A stretch of 64,000 nucleotides of DNA from Streptomonospora nanhaiensis (GCF_026642255.1 NZ_CP113264.1:6138001-6202000), one strand, 5' to 3'. Positions 43,844-53,496 are shown, counted from the first letter of the stretch. The notes: generated by a model from the letters alone, not told the origin. Made by a program: numbers and translations.

Positions 43844-45988
43844 TCAGTCCCCGGGCCCGGCGGGTTCCCGCGCACGGTCGCGCTCCCCGGACGCACGCTC
43901 CTCCACGGCCTGGGCGCGGGGGCTGCCGACCTCCCGGAACAGCCGGAGCGCCTCCGCCCTGTGCCGGCGGGCGTCGCCCGCGGCGCCGAGCCCGTCCAGC
44001 ACCTCGGCCAGGGCCTCGTGCGCCTCCGCCTCGTAGTAGCCGAGGTGCGCCGTGAGCGCGGAGAACCCCTCCACGGCCAGGTTCAGGGCCGCCACGGCCT
44101 CCCGGTCACACCCCGCCGCGTGGTAGGCGCGCCCCAGCGCCGTCCTGGCGCGGGCCGCCATCCGGTCGTCCGGCCCCTCCGGCAGGGCGAGCAGCCGCCC
44201 CACCGCGTCCTCGAGGTCGGCCACCGCCTCCTCCGGGCGCCGGGCCGCGAGCCGCGCGGCGCCCCGGAACAGGATCGCCAGCGCCGTGCCGCGCACCGCG
44301 TGCGGGCTCCCGCTGGCCCGGTTGTGCCGGACCGACCGGTCGTAGGCCTCGATCGCGCCCGCCGGGTCGTCCTTCTCCAGGAAGCGGCCGTAGAACTCCC
44401 ACACGGACCCGCGCAGCAGCTCGTCCTCCACGCCCTCGACCAGCTCGACGGCCCTGAGGATCCTCTCGCGGGCCAGGTCCTCCTTGTGGAGGTCCCGCAG
44501 CGGCCGGGAGACGAGGGCGCCGAGCCGGGCCTCGGCCGCGGCGTTCCCGACCATCCTGGCGGCGTCCGCGCCCGCCGTGCCGGTGGCCTCCCAGTCGTGC
44601 AGGTACCGTTCCTCCAGGTACAGCGCGGTCGCGAGTTCGGCGAAGCGCCACGTGTGCTCGTGCAGTCCGGCGTCCGCGCAGCCGAGCACCACGGCCACCA
44701 GGGTGGGGCGCTCGCGGGACAGCCAGCCGCGCGCCAGCTCCGCGTCTCCCCCGAAGGGGTCCTCCTCGCCCTCCAGCAGCCGGTCCAGGTCCACCACCCT
44801 CAGCCTCTCCCCGCGGACGAGCCGCTCCGCGAAACCCAGCGAGGCCAGGTACGCGTCGAGCATGAGGCGCAGCCTCTCCCGGCGCCCGCGCTCGGGCTCC
44901 TCCTCCGCGAGCTCCCCCGCGTGGACGCGGAGGAGGTCGTGCTCGAAGCCCAGGCCGTCGCCGTCCTCCTTGACCAGGCGCGCCGTGACGAGTTCGCGAA
45001 GCGCCCCGGCGTCCCCCACCCGGGCCGCGATCCGGCGGTCGAACCGGGAGCCCGGCCAGGTGCCCAGGGCGCGGTACAGGGCCGCCGCCCGGGGTGACAG
45101 CCCCTCGTAGGCGGTCCGGAAGAACACGTCGAGGTTCCCCTGGTCGTCACCGATCGCCCTCAGCATCCGGCGGGCCCCGTCGACGCGCGCGACCAGGGCG
45201 GCCGCGCTCCCCGGCCCTCCCGCGTCGAGCTGGCCGCTGACCAGGACCAGCGCCAGCGGCAGCCCTCCGCACACCTCCAGCAGCCGCTCCAGGGCCCCGG
45301 GGTCCTCCTCGGCCAGGGGGTGCGCCACCAGCCGCTCCATGAGGACGAGGGAGGCCGCGCGGTCGAGGGGCCGCAGGTCGGTCGTCCTCGCGTGGTCGGC
45401 CCACTTCAGCTCACGGAGGTCGGCGCCGTCGTTGGAGACGAGGACCAGACTCCCGCGCCCGCTCGGGACCAGGGCGCGCACCTGCGCGGGCTCCCACGCC
45501 CCCTCGACCACGACGAGGAGCCGCCTGTCGTGGGTGTGCGTGCGGTACGCGCCCGGCCAGAGCCCGGGATCCTCGGGCAGGGCCGACCTGTGCACCCCCA
45601 GGACCTGGAGGAACTGGGCGAGCGCCGCGGCGCCGTCCTCCTGCCTTCCCCGCGCGTACCTGAAGGTCAGCTGGCCGCCGGTGAAGTAGTCACCGGTGGT
45701 GTAGGAGATCATGCGCAGGAGTTCGGTCTTGCCGATCCCGCGGGGTCCCCCGCACACGACGACCTTGGGCGGCGCGTCGGGGTCCATGTGCCCGCGCGTC
45801 CAGCTCTGGCACTCCTCGTGGTTCACGAAGTACGGTGTCGGGGGCTCGACCTGCCGGGGCACCGGGGCCCGGTCCGGCGCGGAGTGGAAGTGCACCCCGC
45901 CGCCGATGCTGCCCGCCTGGACGGTCTGGCCGCGGTTGTCCCGTTGGGAGTTACGCGTCTCGTGAGGCCCGGGGGCGTCGGCGCTCAT
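43844..45988 (-). CDS. STAND NTPase with NB-ARC-like core and TPR repeats
   Basis: 714 aa. The N-terminal low-complexity part ends in QTVQAGSIGGGVHFH (about 21-35), a tag common in front of actinobacterial STAND proteins. The P-loop GGPRGIGKT (80-88) is followed by a VVVEGAW Walker B-like strand and VCGGLPLAL, a GLPL motif as in NB-ARC/AP-ATPases. Helical arrays and TPR-like repeats fill residues 440-690 (for example NRASGSPHAVRGTALAIL). STAND proteins are molecular switches in signalling or abortive-infection defence. No effector domain is fused, so a separate partner is expected. ATG at 45988 has AGGAG upstream. Confidence 0.82.
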   Translation of the reverse strand: MSADAPGPHETRNSQRDNRGQTVQAGSIGGGVHFHSAPDRAPVPRQVEPPTPYFVNHEECQSWTRGHMDPDAPPKVVVCGGPRGIGKTELLRMISYTTGDYFTGGQLTFRYARGRQEDGAAALAQFLQVLGVHRSALPEDPGLWPGAYRTHTHDRRLLVVVEGAWEPAQVRALVPSGRGSLVLVSNDGADLRELKWADHARTTDLRPLDRAASLVLMERLVAHPLAEEDPGALERLLEVCGGLPLALVLVSGQLDAGGPGSAAALVARVDGARRMLRAIGDDQGNLDVFFRTAYEGLSPRAAALYRALGTWPGSRFDRRIAARVGDAGALRELVTARLVKEDGDGLGFEHDLLRVHAGELAEEEPERGRRERLRLMLDAYLASLGFAERLVRGERLRVVDLDRLLEGEEDPFGGDAELARGWLSRERPTLVAVVLGCADAGLHEHTWRFAELATALYLEERYLHDWEATGTAGADAARMVGNAAAEARLGALVSRPLRDLHKEDLARERILRAVELVEGVEDELLRGSVWEFYGRFLEKDDPAGAIEAYDRSVRHNRASGSPHAVRGTALAILFRGAARLAARRPEEAVADLEDAVGRLLALPEGPDDRMAARARTALGRAYHAAGCDREAVAALNLAVEGFSALTAHLGYYEAEAHEALAEVLDGLGAAGDARRHRAEALRLFREVGSPRAQAVEERASGERDRAREPAGPGD

Positions 45989-46153
45989 TCGTCTCCTGCG
46001 TGGGCGTGGTCACCGGTCGTGCGTCACCCTACCCAGCCGGACCCCGCCGCCACGCCCCGATGACCGCCTCCGGCCGCGCCGGGCGCCGCGCGACCCGGGC
46101 AGGGGCCGGGGCGCGGACAGGGCACGGTCCGGCCGGAAGGCGGGCCCGGCCGC

Positions 46154-47017
46154 CTAGAGCCCCGAGGCGGGCTGCGCGGCGCCGCCCTCCCGGCCGAGGG
46201 GCTGTTCCGGGACGGGACCGCCGTCGCGCTCGACCAGCATCCTGTTGAGCCGCTCCACCTGCTGCCCCAGCTCCGTCAGACGGGCCATGACGGCCTCGTG
46301 CTGGACCTCCTCCATCTCCTGGTCCTCGACCCAGCGGCTCTCGTTCACCTCCTGCTCCATGGAGGTGACGATCACGCCGATCACCAGGTTCAGCATGATG
46401 AACGCCGTCAGCACGATGTACAGGACGAAGAAGATCCACGCCATCGGGTGCTCCTCCAGCACCGCGTCGGAGACGTCCGGCCAGTTCTCCGTCGTCATCA
46501 GCAGGAACATCGTGTAGAGCGACGTGCCGAGGTTCCCGAAGAACTCCGGCACCTCCTCGCCGAACAGCTGCTGGGCGATGATCCCCGAGGTGTAGATGAC
46601 CACCAGGAGCAGGCCTATGACCGTCCCCATCCCCGGCACGGCCTTGAACAGGGCGGTGATGATGATCCGCATCTGCGGCACAGCGGTGATCACGCGGAGG
46701 ATCCTGAGGACCCGCAGGATCCGGAGCACCGCGAACGGCCCGGTCGTCGGAACGAGGGAGACCGCGACGACGAAGAAGTCGAACCAGTTCCAGGGGTCGC
46801 GGAAGAAGTCGCCCCTCCAGGCGTAGACCTTGAGGGTCATCTCGACGACGAACACGCCGATGACGACGCGCTCGGCGATGAGGAGATACGGAAGTGCGGA
46901 ACTCCCATAAGTGGCCCATCCCAAAATCACGGCATTGATCAGGATCACCACGAGCATCACATTGGAGAACCATCGGCTCTCGACCATCCGGGTGACCTGA
47001 TCACGCCGCAACGTCAC
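46154..47017 (-). CDS. Voltage-gated ion channel (bacterial Nav-like)
   Basis: 287 aa, one six-helix domain forming a tetramer in the membrane. S1 starts at about 17. S4 is RILRVLRILRV, with four Arg at three-residue spacing, as a voltage sensor. The pore loop LLMTTENWPDV replaces the TLESW filter of NaChBac/NavAb: the Glu is kept, Ser becomes Asn. S6 (FIMLNLVIGVIVTSM) is followed by a charged neck and a C-terminal coiled coil (LTELGQQVERLNRML). GTG at 47017 follows GGAGGGGG. Promoter-like TATATT is at 47063-47068. Ion selectivity cannot be decided from the sequence. Confidence 0.88.
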   Translation of the reverse strand: MTLRRDQVTRMVESRWFSNVMLVVILINAVILGWATYGSSALPYLLIAERVVIGVFVVEMTLKVYAWRGDFFRDPWNWFDFFVVAVSLVPTTGPFAVLRILRVLRILRVITAVPQMRIIITALFKAVPGMGTVIGLLLVVIYTSGIIAQQLFGEEVPEFFGNLGTSLYTMFLLMTTENWPDVSDAVLEEHPMAWIFFVLYIVLTAFIMLNLVIGVIVTSMEQEVNESRWVEDQEMEEVQHEAVMARLTELGQQVERLNRMLVERDGGPVPEQPLGREGGAAQPASGL

Positions 47018-47412
47018 TTCCCCCTCCGCAATTCCACCCCGAATTCGGACACTGAACACCTGAATATATCGAAGTGGACTCGACAGTTTCCCCGCGCACC
47101 CTCCCGCGGGGCGGCGCCACCGAAGACGGTACGCCCCGCGGCGGCACGGAGCCCGCAACGGAGCACCGGCGGGGGTCGCGTGGAACATCCCACACACCGG
47201 ACCGCGCCGCCGACCGCCCCGGAGGGCGCGCGACCGGGATCCCGTCCCCGGAGGGGGCTCCCGCTCCGGGCGGACGTCCCCGCCTGCCCGGCGGGGCGCC
47301 GGTGGGCCGGTGGTGATTCGGGGGGAGCGGCCGACCGCTGATATCTTCACAGCCGGCCACGGCAGGAGTCCGAGCCGTCGACGGCCCCGGCGCCCGCGAC
47401 CCAGGAAGAGAC
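47018..47412. other. Divergent promoter region between the ion channel and tdk
   Basis: No gene seen. Minus-strand TATATT at 47063-47068 is a good -10 for the channel; its -35 is unclear. On the plus strand a short AT patch near 47338-47350 may serve tdk. Confidence 0.45.
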
Positions 47413-47964
47413 ATGGCGGAGCTGAAGTACTTCACCGGTTCGATGAACTCGGGCAAGAGCACGATGGCCCTCCAGGAGCACCACTCACGTGGCGGCGAAG
47501 GGGTGCTCTACACCAAGCAGGACCGGGCCGGAGCGGGCATCATCTCCTCCCGGCTCGGGCTGGAGTCCCCCGCGGTCGAGGTCGGGGACCACCTGGACCT
47601 GTACGACGACGTCGCCGACCGCAAGGCCCCGTACGTCATCTGCGACGAGGCCCAGTTCCTGTCCCACAAGCAGGTGGGCCAGCTGGCCGGCGTCGTGGAC
47701 GGCATGGGGATCGACGTCTACTGCTACGGGATCCTCACCGACTTCCAGGGGCAGCTGTTCCCGGGCTCGAAGCGCCTGGTCGAGCTCGCCGACAAGATAG
47801 AGGTCCTGCCGGTCTCCGCCCGGTGCTGGTGCGGCGGCCGGGCCACCCACAACGCGCGCGTGGTGGACGGGGTCATGGTCTACGAGGGCGCCCAGGTGCA
47901 CATCGGCGGCAACGAGTCCTACGCGACCCTGTGCCGCCACCACTTCATGGCCGGCGTCGCCTGA
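47413..47964 (+). CDS. tdk: Thymidine kinase (type II, TK1-like)
   Basis: 183 aa. It phosphorylates thymidine to dTMP for salvage. The P-loop is FTGSMNSGKST (7-17). VICDEAQF is the Walker B/DEAQ segment. The lasso and zinc site show Cys pairs in RCWCGG and LCRHHF. YEGAQVHIGGNESY matches the substrate-binding lasso. ATG at 47413 follows AGGAAGAG. A single gene, next to but on the opposite strand from the secretion-like locus. Confidence 0.93.
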   Translation: MAELKYFTGSMNSGKSTMALQEHHSRGGEGVLYTKQDRAGAGIISSRLGLESPAVEVGDHLDLYDDVADRKAPYVICDEAQFLSHKQVGQLAGVVDGMGIDVYCYGILTDFQGQLFPGSKRLVELADKIEVLPVSARCWCGGRATHNARVVDGVMVYEGAQVHIGGNESYATLCRHHFMAGVA

Positions 47965-47993
47965 CGTGCTTGCCCGGGCTTCGGCATTGCGCC

Positions 47994-48755
47994 TTAGCCG
48001 GGCCCGAGGATCCCCAACCTGACCTCGATGTACTCAACGAGCGCGTCGCGCTCATGCTCGAACAGTGAAACAGGTACCAGATCACCGCTGGAAAAGTCAC
48101 GGTCCGTTTCGAATTCCATCTCGTAAACGGTATCGCCGGAGCGAACAACCATCGCATAGACAGTCGTCCCTTCTTCAGTGAGACCGTGAACATAGTGAGA
48201 TGCGTCGGCAACACCCGCTGAACCTTCAGAGCGCGAACCCAGAGTGAGGTCATCGATAAGGGAGACACCCTCATCGAAGTACGCACCTGCCTGACTACTC
48301 GCCTCATTCCCTTCTTCATCAGCCACGAAGGAAGCGTAGGAAAAGTCAAGCACCCAGACCGAAGACCTGTCACCGGCGGGGATCACATTCCAGGCGCACT
48401 CATCCGTAACCGTACGAGGAGTCTCCCCCTCCCCGGGGTCACTGTAATTGCCACCAGGGTCTGTTCTTGTGGAACTGACCTCGTTCACTTGTGGAATCGT
48501 TCCACCACACAGATCCAGAGACTCCGTGGGCATACTGTCACGTGGCTTGATGGTCTGCTCAGGAACGACCTCTTGAGCCGAGGAGTCGGCCTCAGTCGCT
48601 ATTCCCGAGGAGACCGTGTTGAAGAAAAGGCTGGCCACGCCAACGAGAACACCGAAGACCCCGAAAGCCGCCAGGCTTCCGCACCCGAACACCGCGGCGG
48701 CGGCCCTCCACCCGTGCAATCCCTGCTTCGCGGGCGGTGCCTTCTCGTCAACCAC
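47994..48755 (-). CDS. Single-pass membrane protein of unknown function, low GC
   Basis: 253 aa. GTG at 48755 follows AGGA; the frame overlaps the end of the NlpC/P60 gene by 8 nt, so it is the last gene of that operon. One hydrophobic segment (about 17-44) sits near the N-terminus; the rest is acidic and extracytoplasmic, with Cys83 and Cys119 that could form a disulfide. Codon use is strikingly different: many A/T third positions, roughly half GC in several stretches, against more than 70% around it. This suggests recent acquisition or replacement. It may be a lipoprotein-like accessory of the secretion-like apparatus. No family recognised. Confidence 0.7.
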   Translation of the reverse strand: MVDEKAPPAKQGLHGWRAAAAVFGCGSLAAFGVFGVLVGVASLFFNTVSSGIATEADSSAQEVVPEQTIKPRDSMPTESLDLCGGTIPQVNEVSSTRTDPGGNYSDPGEGETPRTVTDECAWNVIPAGDRSSVWVLDFSYASFVADEEGNEASSQAGAYFDEGVSLIDDLTLGSRSEGSAGVADASHYVHGLTEEGTTVYAMVVRSGDTVYEMEFETDRDFSSGDLVPVSLFEHERDALVEYIEVRLGILGPG

Positions 48756-49935
48756 GGTTATCCTGCGCCTCCAACTGGGCTCTCACATCCGGGTGCTCGA
48801 GCGGCCGGGTGAATCCCACGATGTCCGAACGATTGGGGTCATCGTACTCGCGCACCGCGATCGGTCCACAGTTCGTGCACCAGGCCTCGACCATCAGCCC
48901 GTCGCCGATGACCATCGCCATATGCCCCGGCCCCGGCGGCTCCCCCGCGCGGGTCACGTCGAAGAAGACCAGGTCGCCGGGCTGCTCCTCCCCCATCGGG
49001 ATCTCGGGCCCGAAGTTCCACTGGTCCTGGGAGACGCGGGGAATGGTGACGCCGATGCTCTCGTAGGCCTTCATGGTCAGTCCGGAGCAGTCGTAGCCGT
49101 CGGGACCGGTCCCGCCCCAGATGTAGGGCTTCCCCCGCTGGTCCAGGGCCCAGTCGACAACCGCCTGGGTCAGCTCGTCCGGGGCGCTTCCGATGAACTG
49201 CCCGTCCTGGTCCAGCTCGCACAGGACGGCCGTCCGGATGGAGCCGCTCGTGTCGAACTCCCCTCCCGCGTACTGCTCGGCCCACTCCAGCACGTCGTCC
49301 ACGTACCACCAAGCGTGGTTGTAGCCGAAGATCGCCTGCCGGACGTCCTCCTCCAGGCCGTGTGCGATCAGGTAGTCGGCGGCGGCGGGGATGGCGTCCG
49401 CCGGGTCGTAGACGTTGACGATCCCGTCCCCGTTGCCGTCGACGCCGTACCCGTTCTCCGGGCGCTCCTCCACGGCCTGGACGGGTTCTCCCCCCCAGCT
49501 GTTTCCCGCCGCCGACCCGTCGAGGGAACCGAACTGCATCGGTCCGGCCGCCCCCCAGTCGTTGTGCCCCTCGGTGATCCCGGGCCCCTCCCAGCGCCCG
49601 TGGTGGGACTCCACCTGGCCGACCCCGGCGAGGATGTTCCAGGGGATGCCCTTCTCCTCCCCGACCTCCTGGTAGATCTCCAGGTAGTTCTCCGGGATGG
49701 AGTCCATGGCGTAGCCGCTCGCGTCGGGCTGCTCCGCGTCCGCGTTCGGCGTGCAGACGAGCCCGCTCGCCAGCAGGGAGCCGACCTGCTGGGTGGACGT
49801 CGTGATGACCGGGATCACGAACATCGCCAGCATGACCGTCAGGGCCACCGCGACCACCGCGGTCACGCCCACCCAGAGGCCGGCCGCGCCCCGGTCGGAC
49901 GGGGCGGACGGAGAGGACTTGAAGAGGGGGGACAC
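48748..49935 (-). CDS. Bifunctional lytic transglycosylase / NlpC-P60 wall hydrolase (type IV secretion-associated)
   Basis: 395 aa. It has a membrane anchor (about 20-45), a lysozyme-like SLT domain (about 75-225; candidate Glu109 in GVGQVESHHGR, AAGPMQFG) and a C-terminal NlpC/P60 domain with Cys283 in YDCSGLTMKAY and His338 in PGHMAMVIG. This pairing is the one seen in CwlT/Orf14 of Tn916-like conjugation systems, which opens the peptidoglycan for the transfer channel. GTG at 49935 follows GAGGAG and lies 5 nt after the stop of the VirB8-like gene. Confidence 0.9.
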   Translation of the reverse strand: MSPLFKSSPSAPSDRGAAGLWVGVTAVVAVALTVMLAMFVIPVITTSTQQVGSLLASGLVCTPNADAEQPDASGYAMDSIPENYLEIYQEVGEEKGIPWNILAGVGQVESHHGRWEGPGITEGHNDWGAAGPMQFGSLDGSAAGNSWGGEPVQAVEERPENGYGVDGNGDGIVNVYDPADAIPAAADYLIAHGLEEDVRQAIFGYNHAWWYVDDVLEWAEQYAGGEFDTSGSIRTAVLCELDQDGQFIGSAPDELTQAVVDWALDQRGKPYIWGGTGPDGYDCSGLTMKAYESIGVTIPRVSQDQWNFGPEIPMGEEQPGDLVFFDVTRAGEPPGPGHMAMVIGDGLMVEAWCTNCGPIAVREYDDPNRSDIVGFTRPLEHPDVRAQLEAQDNRG

Positions 49936-49940
49936 GTGGG

Positions 49941-50609
49941 CTACTCCTCCCCGAACTGGCCCGCGTCCGCGGGCTGGAAGTCGAAGACCTGCCAGGCGCC
50001 GCCCCCGCGGACGACGGTGACCGCGAACTCCCCGAGCTCCTCGTCGAACTCGGCGTCGGCGGTCTCGGTGATGGACTGGGCCGTCACGACGAAGGTGATG
50101 GAGTCGCTGCCGTAGGTGCGCACGGAGTCGACCTCCGCCCTGCCCTGCGCGACGGCCTCCACCTCGGACATCTCCTCCCAGAACGCCCCCGCCCTGCTCG
50201 CGTCCACGAGCACCCGGGCGTACTCGTCGGTCGCCAGGGCCTCCATCGAGGCGTAGTAGGACTCGGGGGAGCCCGTGTAGTCGATGGTCCCGTAGGCCTC
50301 GGCGAACGTCCGCGCCGTCGCCCCCGCCGCCCTCAGCTCCTCCTCGGTGAAGGGGAACCAGTCGAGGACGTCCACGTCCTCCTCGGCCGTGGTGTCGATG
50401 GGGCTGGGCTCCACCGTCGACAGCCCGCCGGGGGCCGCCGGATCGGTCGCTCCGCTCGGGGACGCCCCCGGCTCCTCCGAGGCGGCGGGGCCCTCCTCGT
50501 CGCCGCCCCCGAAACCGCCGAGGCTGAGGTACAGCCCGAACACGACCAGCACCGCTATCAGACCGATGAAGACAGCACGCTGAGCGCGTTCAGGGAGAGG
50601 GTTGGGCAT
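49941..50609 (-). CDS. VirB8/TcpC-like bitopic membrane protein
   Basis: 222 aa. It has a short cytoplasmic N-terminus, one membrane helix (about 12-31), a Pro/Ser/Glu linker, and a soluble domain from about 95 to 215 ending in GGAWQVFDFQPAD. Its size and predicted alpha+beta layout fit the NTF2-like periplasmic domain of VirB8/TcpC proteins that scaffold type IV secretion channels. Assignment rests on topology and on its place between the VirB6-like and NlpC genes, since sequence similarity is low. ATG at 50609 has AAAGG upstream; the gap to its upstream gene is 19 nt. Confidence 0.6.
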   Translation of the reverse strand: MPNPLPERAQRAVFIGLIAVLVVFGLYLSLGGFGGGDEEGPAASEEPGASPSGATDPAAPGGLSTVEPSPIDTTAEEDVDVLDWFPFTEEELRAAGATARTFAEAYGTIDYTGSPESYYASMEALATDEYARVLVDASRAGAFWEEMSEVEAVAQGRAEVDSVRTYGSDSITFVVTAQSITETADAEFDEELGEFAVTVVRGGGAWQVFDFQPADAGQFGEE

Positions 50610-50628
50610 GGTTCGGGGCCTTTGTCCG

Positions 50629-52962
50629 TCAGTCGTCGTTCAGCCAGAAGGGGACGTCGCGTTTGCGGTCCCGCGTGCCGGAACCCCGGCTCTCCCCCCA
50701 GAACGGGGTGATGGGCGCGTTGTCGCGGCGCTTGTCCGAACCGGTCAGCCAGCCGCCGTCGCCGTCCCCCCGGCCGCGCCCCTCGTTGGAGGGTGCGGGG
50801 CGCGCCGGACGCTGCGGCGCCTGCCGCTCGCGCCTCTCCCTTGGAGCGCCCCAACGGGACCCGCGCGCGTCCAGGCCGCCACGGGCCGGGGTGTCCTCGC
50901 GTCCGGCGAAGATGCCCCGGCCGGTGCTCGGCTCGGGCCGGTCGGAGCCGGCCGCCCGGCTGTTCCCGGAGACGGGGGAACCGCCGCCGAGAACGGAGCC
51001 TCCGCCACCGCCGCCGTCACGCCGGTCGGAGCCGCCCCGGCTGCCGTTCCCGGTGCCGAACACGCCCGCCCACCCGCTGTCGCCGGTGCCGGTGTAGCCG
51101 CCGCTCGGGCGGGGCGGGATCGATCCGGACCGTGCGCCGTCGAGGCTCGGCGCCTGGTTCCCGTCGCGCGCCCCGCCGGAGGGGCGCGGTCCCACCCCGC
51201 CGCTGTTGCTCCTGTTGACGTTCAGCGGCGGGGCGTCCCCGTCACCCCGGACCCGCCCGTATCCGCCGCCGCGGGCTCGGACCCCGTCCGCACGCACCGG
51301 GACCCCGTCGGCCGGGACCTCGTCGCCGACGCCCGTCTCTGCGGCGGCGGGGGGGACGCCCCCTCCGCCCGCGGGGACGCCGGCCGCTCCTGCGGCGATC
51401 TGCGGGGCCCGGCGCAGACCCCACGCCTGCGTCTTCAGGTTGGCGATCGGCGGGAGGACCACGGCGCTCCTGCTGAGCGCCTGGCTCTGGGCGGCGTCGC
51501 TCACGATCCTCGAGGTGAACGTGTTCGCGTTGACCGAGGCGAAGAGGTAGACGAAGGGCTTGCGATAGACGAACAGCGCCACGGTGAAGAGGGCGAGGAG
51601 GATCATCTGCAGTCCCCAGCCGAGGCTGGTGGACATGACCATCCCGTAGCACATGACCAGCAGGGAGATCAGGAGCACGACGAAGATCTGTTTGAGCAGG
51701 AACCCGATCATCAGCTCCACCCAGCGCAGCAGGACCATGCGCCCGTACCCGGGATGGATTCCGATGAGCAGGAACACCGGAGCGAACAGGAAGAGGATGA
51801 GGAAGGCGATCTTCAGGACGATGAGGGCCACGGAACCCGCGAGGATCAGCCCGCCGGCGAAGACCGACGCGAAGAGCGCGAGTGTCGCCACCCCCAGGCG
51901 GCTGCCCTGGTCCTGACCTGAAAAGAGCGGGTAGATGCTGGGGTAGAACTCCTGAACGTCTGCGGCGATCGCCTCGTAGGACTCTTGCTTCTCCTCAATC
52001 AGCGTGTTCGCGTCAAGCTCGCCATCCCTGATCTGCTGCTGCTCGATCCTCCCCACACCCTGAGCTGCTATTAGGTCCACTGCATGGTCTTCAACAGCAC
52101 TGCTCGCGAAGGGGCCGTTACCGAACTGTCCCGCGACCCACGGCTGGCAGACCAGGCTCGACCAGAGCATGTCGGCGTTGCGCCGGACCTGGAAGTCCGA
52201 CTCGGACTCCCAGTCGGCCCGTTCGGGCGCCTCTGCTCCCGGCGGACACGTCCCCGACCCTCCCCCGTAGGGCACCTGCCCCACGGTGCTGGTCACCAGC
52301 TGGCTGCCGGAGTTCACCAGTCCGCCGGCCATGCTCATGATCTGGGCCGGGTTGATCATGATCCACAGCCCGAGGGCCGTGGCCCCGATCATCCAGATCG
52401 TCGACTCGATGGTGAGGGTCATCCGCTTGCGGATGAGACCGAACCACCCGAGCCACAGTGCGCCCAGGATGACGACGGTGGGGATGAGGGGGCGCCAGAT
52501 CCCCTCCCTGAGGGTGACGACCACGTTCTCGACGAGTTCGTTGAAGCTAGCGAGGAGACCGTCCGAGGTCGCCGCCTGGTAGACGGTGATCGTCGACTGG
52601 TTGATGGTCTTCGACAGGTCCCACGCGGTGTTGGCGAGCGTGGCCTGGGCCCCGTTGCTGATCCCGTCGACGCACGATTCGGTGATCATGTGCCACTGCT
52701 GGCCGGCGGTGCCGTACTGCCCGTACATGCTGGCGTCGGGCGGCAGCCCGTCGGGGGCCCCCGCGATGGCGGACTGCGATTGCGGGGGTACCAGGAGCCC
52801 GTCGGATCCGCTGCCCGCGGACTCGGGCAGCGGCGCGGGCTCCCCGGGGCAGAGCGGGTTGGCCTGGGCGCTGGTGAGCGGTAGCAGCAGGAAGCCGGAG
52901 AGCATCAGGAACGTCATCAGGAGGCGTCGCCATCCCCGCCGTCGGACGTTCTGATGCGTCAT
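50629..52962 (-). CDS. VirB6/TrbL-like polytopic membrane protein
   Basis: 777 aa. ATG at 52962 follows AGGAG. It has a cleavable signal peptide (about 1-34, SAQA cut), an extracytoplasmic region with Cys, then about seven hydrophobic segments between 140 and 500, including a 90-residue loop. The C-terminal 250 residues are a disordered, Gly/Arg/Pro-rich cytoplasmic tail. This is the TrbL/VirB6 plan of inner-membrane channel subunits; comparable proteins (SCO6881-like, from memory) occur in conserved actinobacterial type IV-like loci. It is the first of four minus-strand genes with short gaps. Confidence 0.78.
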   Translation of the reverse strand: MTHQNVRRRGWRRLLMTFLMLSGFLLLPLTSAQANPLCPGEPAPLPESAGSGSDGLLVPPQSQSAIAGAPDGLPPDASMYGQYGTAGQQWHMITESCVDGISNGAQATLANTAWDLSKTINQSTITVYQAATSDGLLASFNELVENVVVTLREGIWRPLIPTVVILGALWLGWFGLIRKRMTLTIESTIWMIGATALGLWIMINPAQIMSMAGGLVNSGSQLVTSTVGQVPYGGGSGTCPPGAEAPERADWESESDFQVRRNADMLWSSLVCQPWVAGQFGNGPFASSAVEDHAVDLIAAQGVGRIEQQQIRDGELDANTLIEEKQESYEAIAADVQEFYPSIYPLFSGQDQGSRLGVATLALFASVFAGGLILAGSVALIVLKIAFLILFLFAPVFLLIGIHPGYGRMVLLRWVELMIGFLLKQIFVVLLISLLVMCYGMVMSTSLGWGLQMILLALFTVALFVYRKPFVYLFASVNANTFTSRIVSDAAQSQALSRSAVVLPPIANLKTQAWGLRRAPQIAAGAAGVPAGGGGVPPAAAETGVGDEVPADGVPVRADGVRARGGGYGRVRGDGDAPPLNVNRSNSGGVGPRPSGGARDGNQAPSLDGARSGSIPPRPSGGYTGTGDSGWAGVFGTGNGSRGGSDRRDGGGGGGSVLGGGSPVSGNSRAAGSDRPEPSTGRGIFAGREDTPARGGLDARGSRWGAPRERRERQAPQRPARPAPSNEGRGRGDGDGGWLTGSDKRRDNAPITPFWGESRGSGTRDRKRDVPFWLNDD

Positions 52963-53496
52963 CTGCTGGCTCCTGCGTCGTGTGTTCGTGCGGGGACGAT
53001 GGCAGACACAGGGTCCTGCCGGTGGTCGCACACGCACGCGTGCACAGCTCCGCGCGCGGCCGTGCGCGACCGCAGGACCCCCGCATGTCTTTACCCCATC
53101 TTCTATGGTGCGCCATCACCGGGCCGGGGGATGGGTACAACGCGACTGGATTTCCGGTTCCCACCCTCCCGACACCCAGACCAGCGTGTACAAAAGTCAC
53201 CATTCCGCATGTTTCCGCAGGTAGAAGACATGACTGGCCTTCCGAAACTCCCAAAAACCGCAAGGCCACAATTTTCTCTCCACCAGGCGACTATGAGGGG
53301 CATCACACTCGGCTTCTCGGCCAGAAGTGGACACCCTGCCACCAATCGGACTGGCACCCGGTTCCACTCCGGTCTTCTGCAGGCCCCCGAGCTGTCATTG
53401 GCGCCCGGCCGAAACCACGCGCCCCACCGAACCGCCGAACCGGTCCACGGCTCCGCCGCCGGACGAACCCGCACCGACACGCACGGAGGACGCAGC
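52963..53496. other. Divergent intergenic region between the secretion operon and the plus-strand membrane gene
   Basis: No gene supported. 53080-53320 is clearly lower in GC than the surroundings and is the likely promoter zone for both strands. Frames covering it have no good ribosome binding site. Confidence 0.4.

Noticed and set aside
53212..53496. ATG frame beginning MTGLPKLPKT before the 208-aa membrane protein
   Set aside because: Weak ribosome binding site and no domain. The ATG at 53497 has GGAGGA and starts a clean membrane protein.
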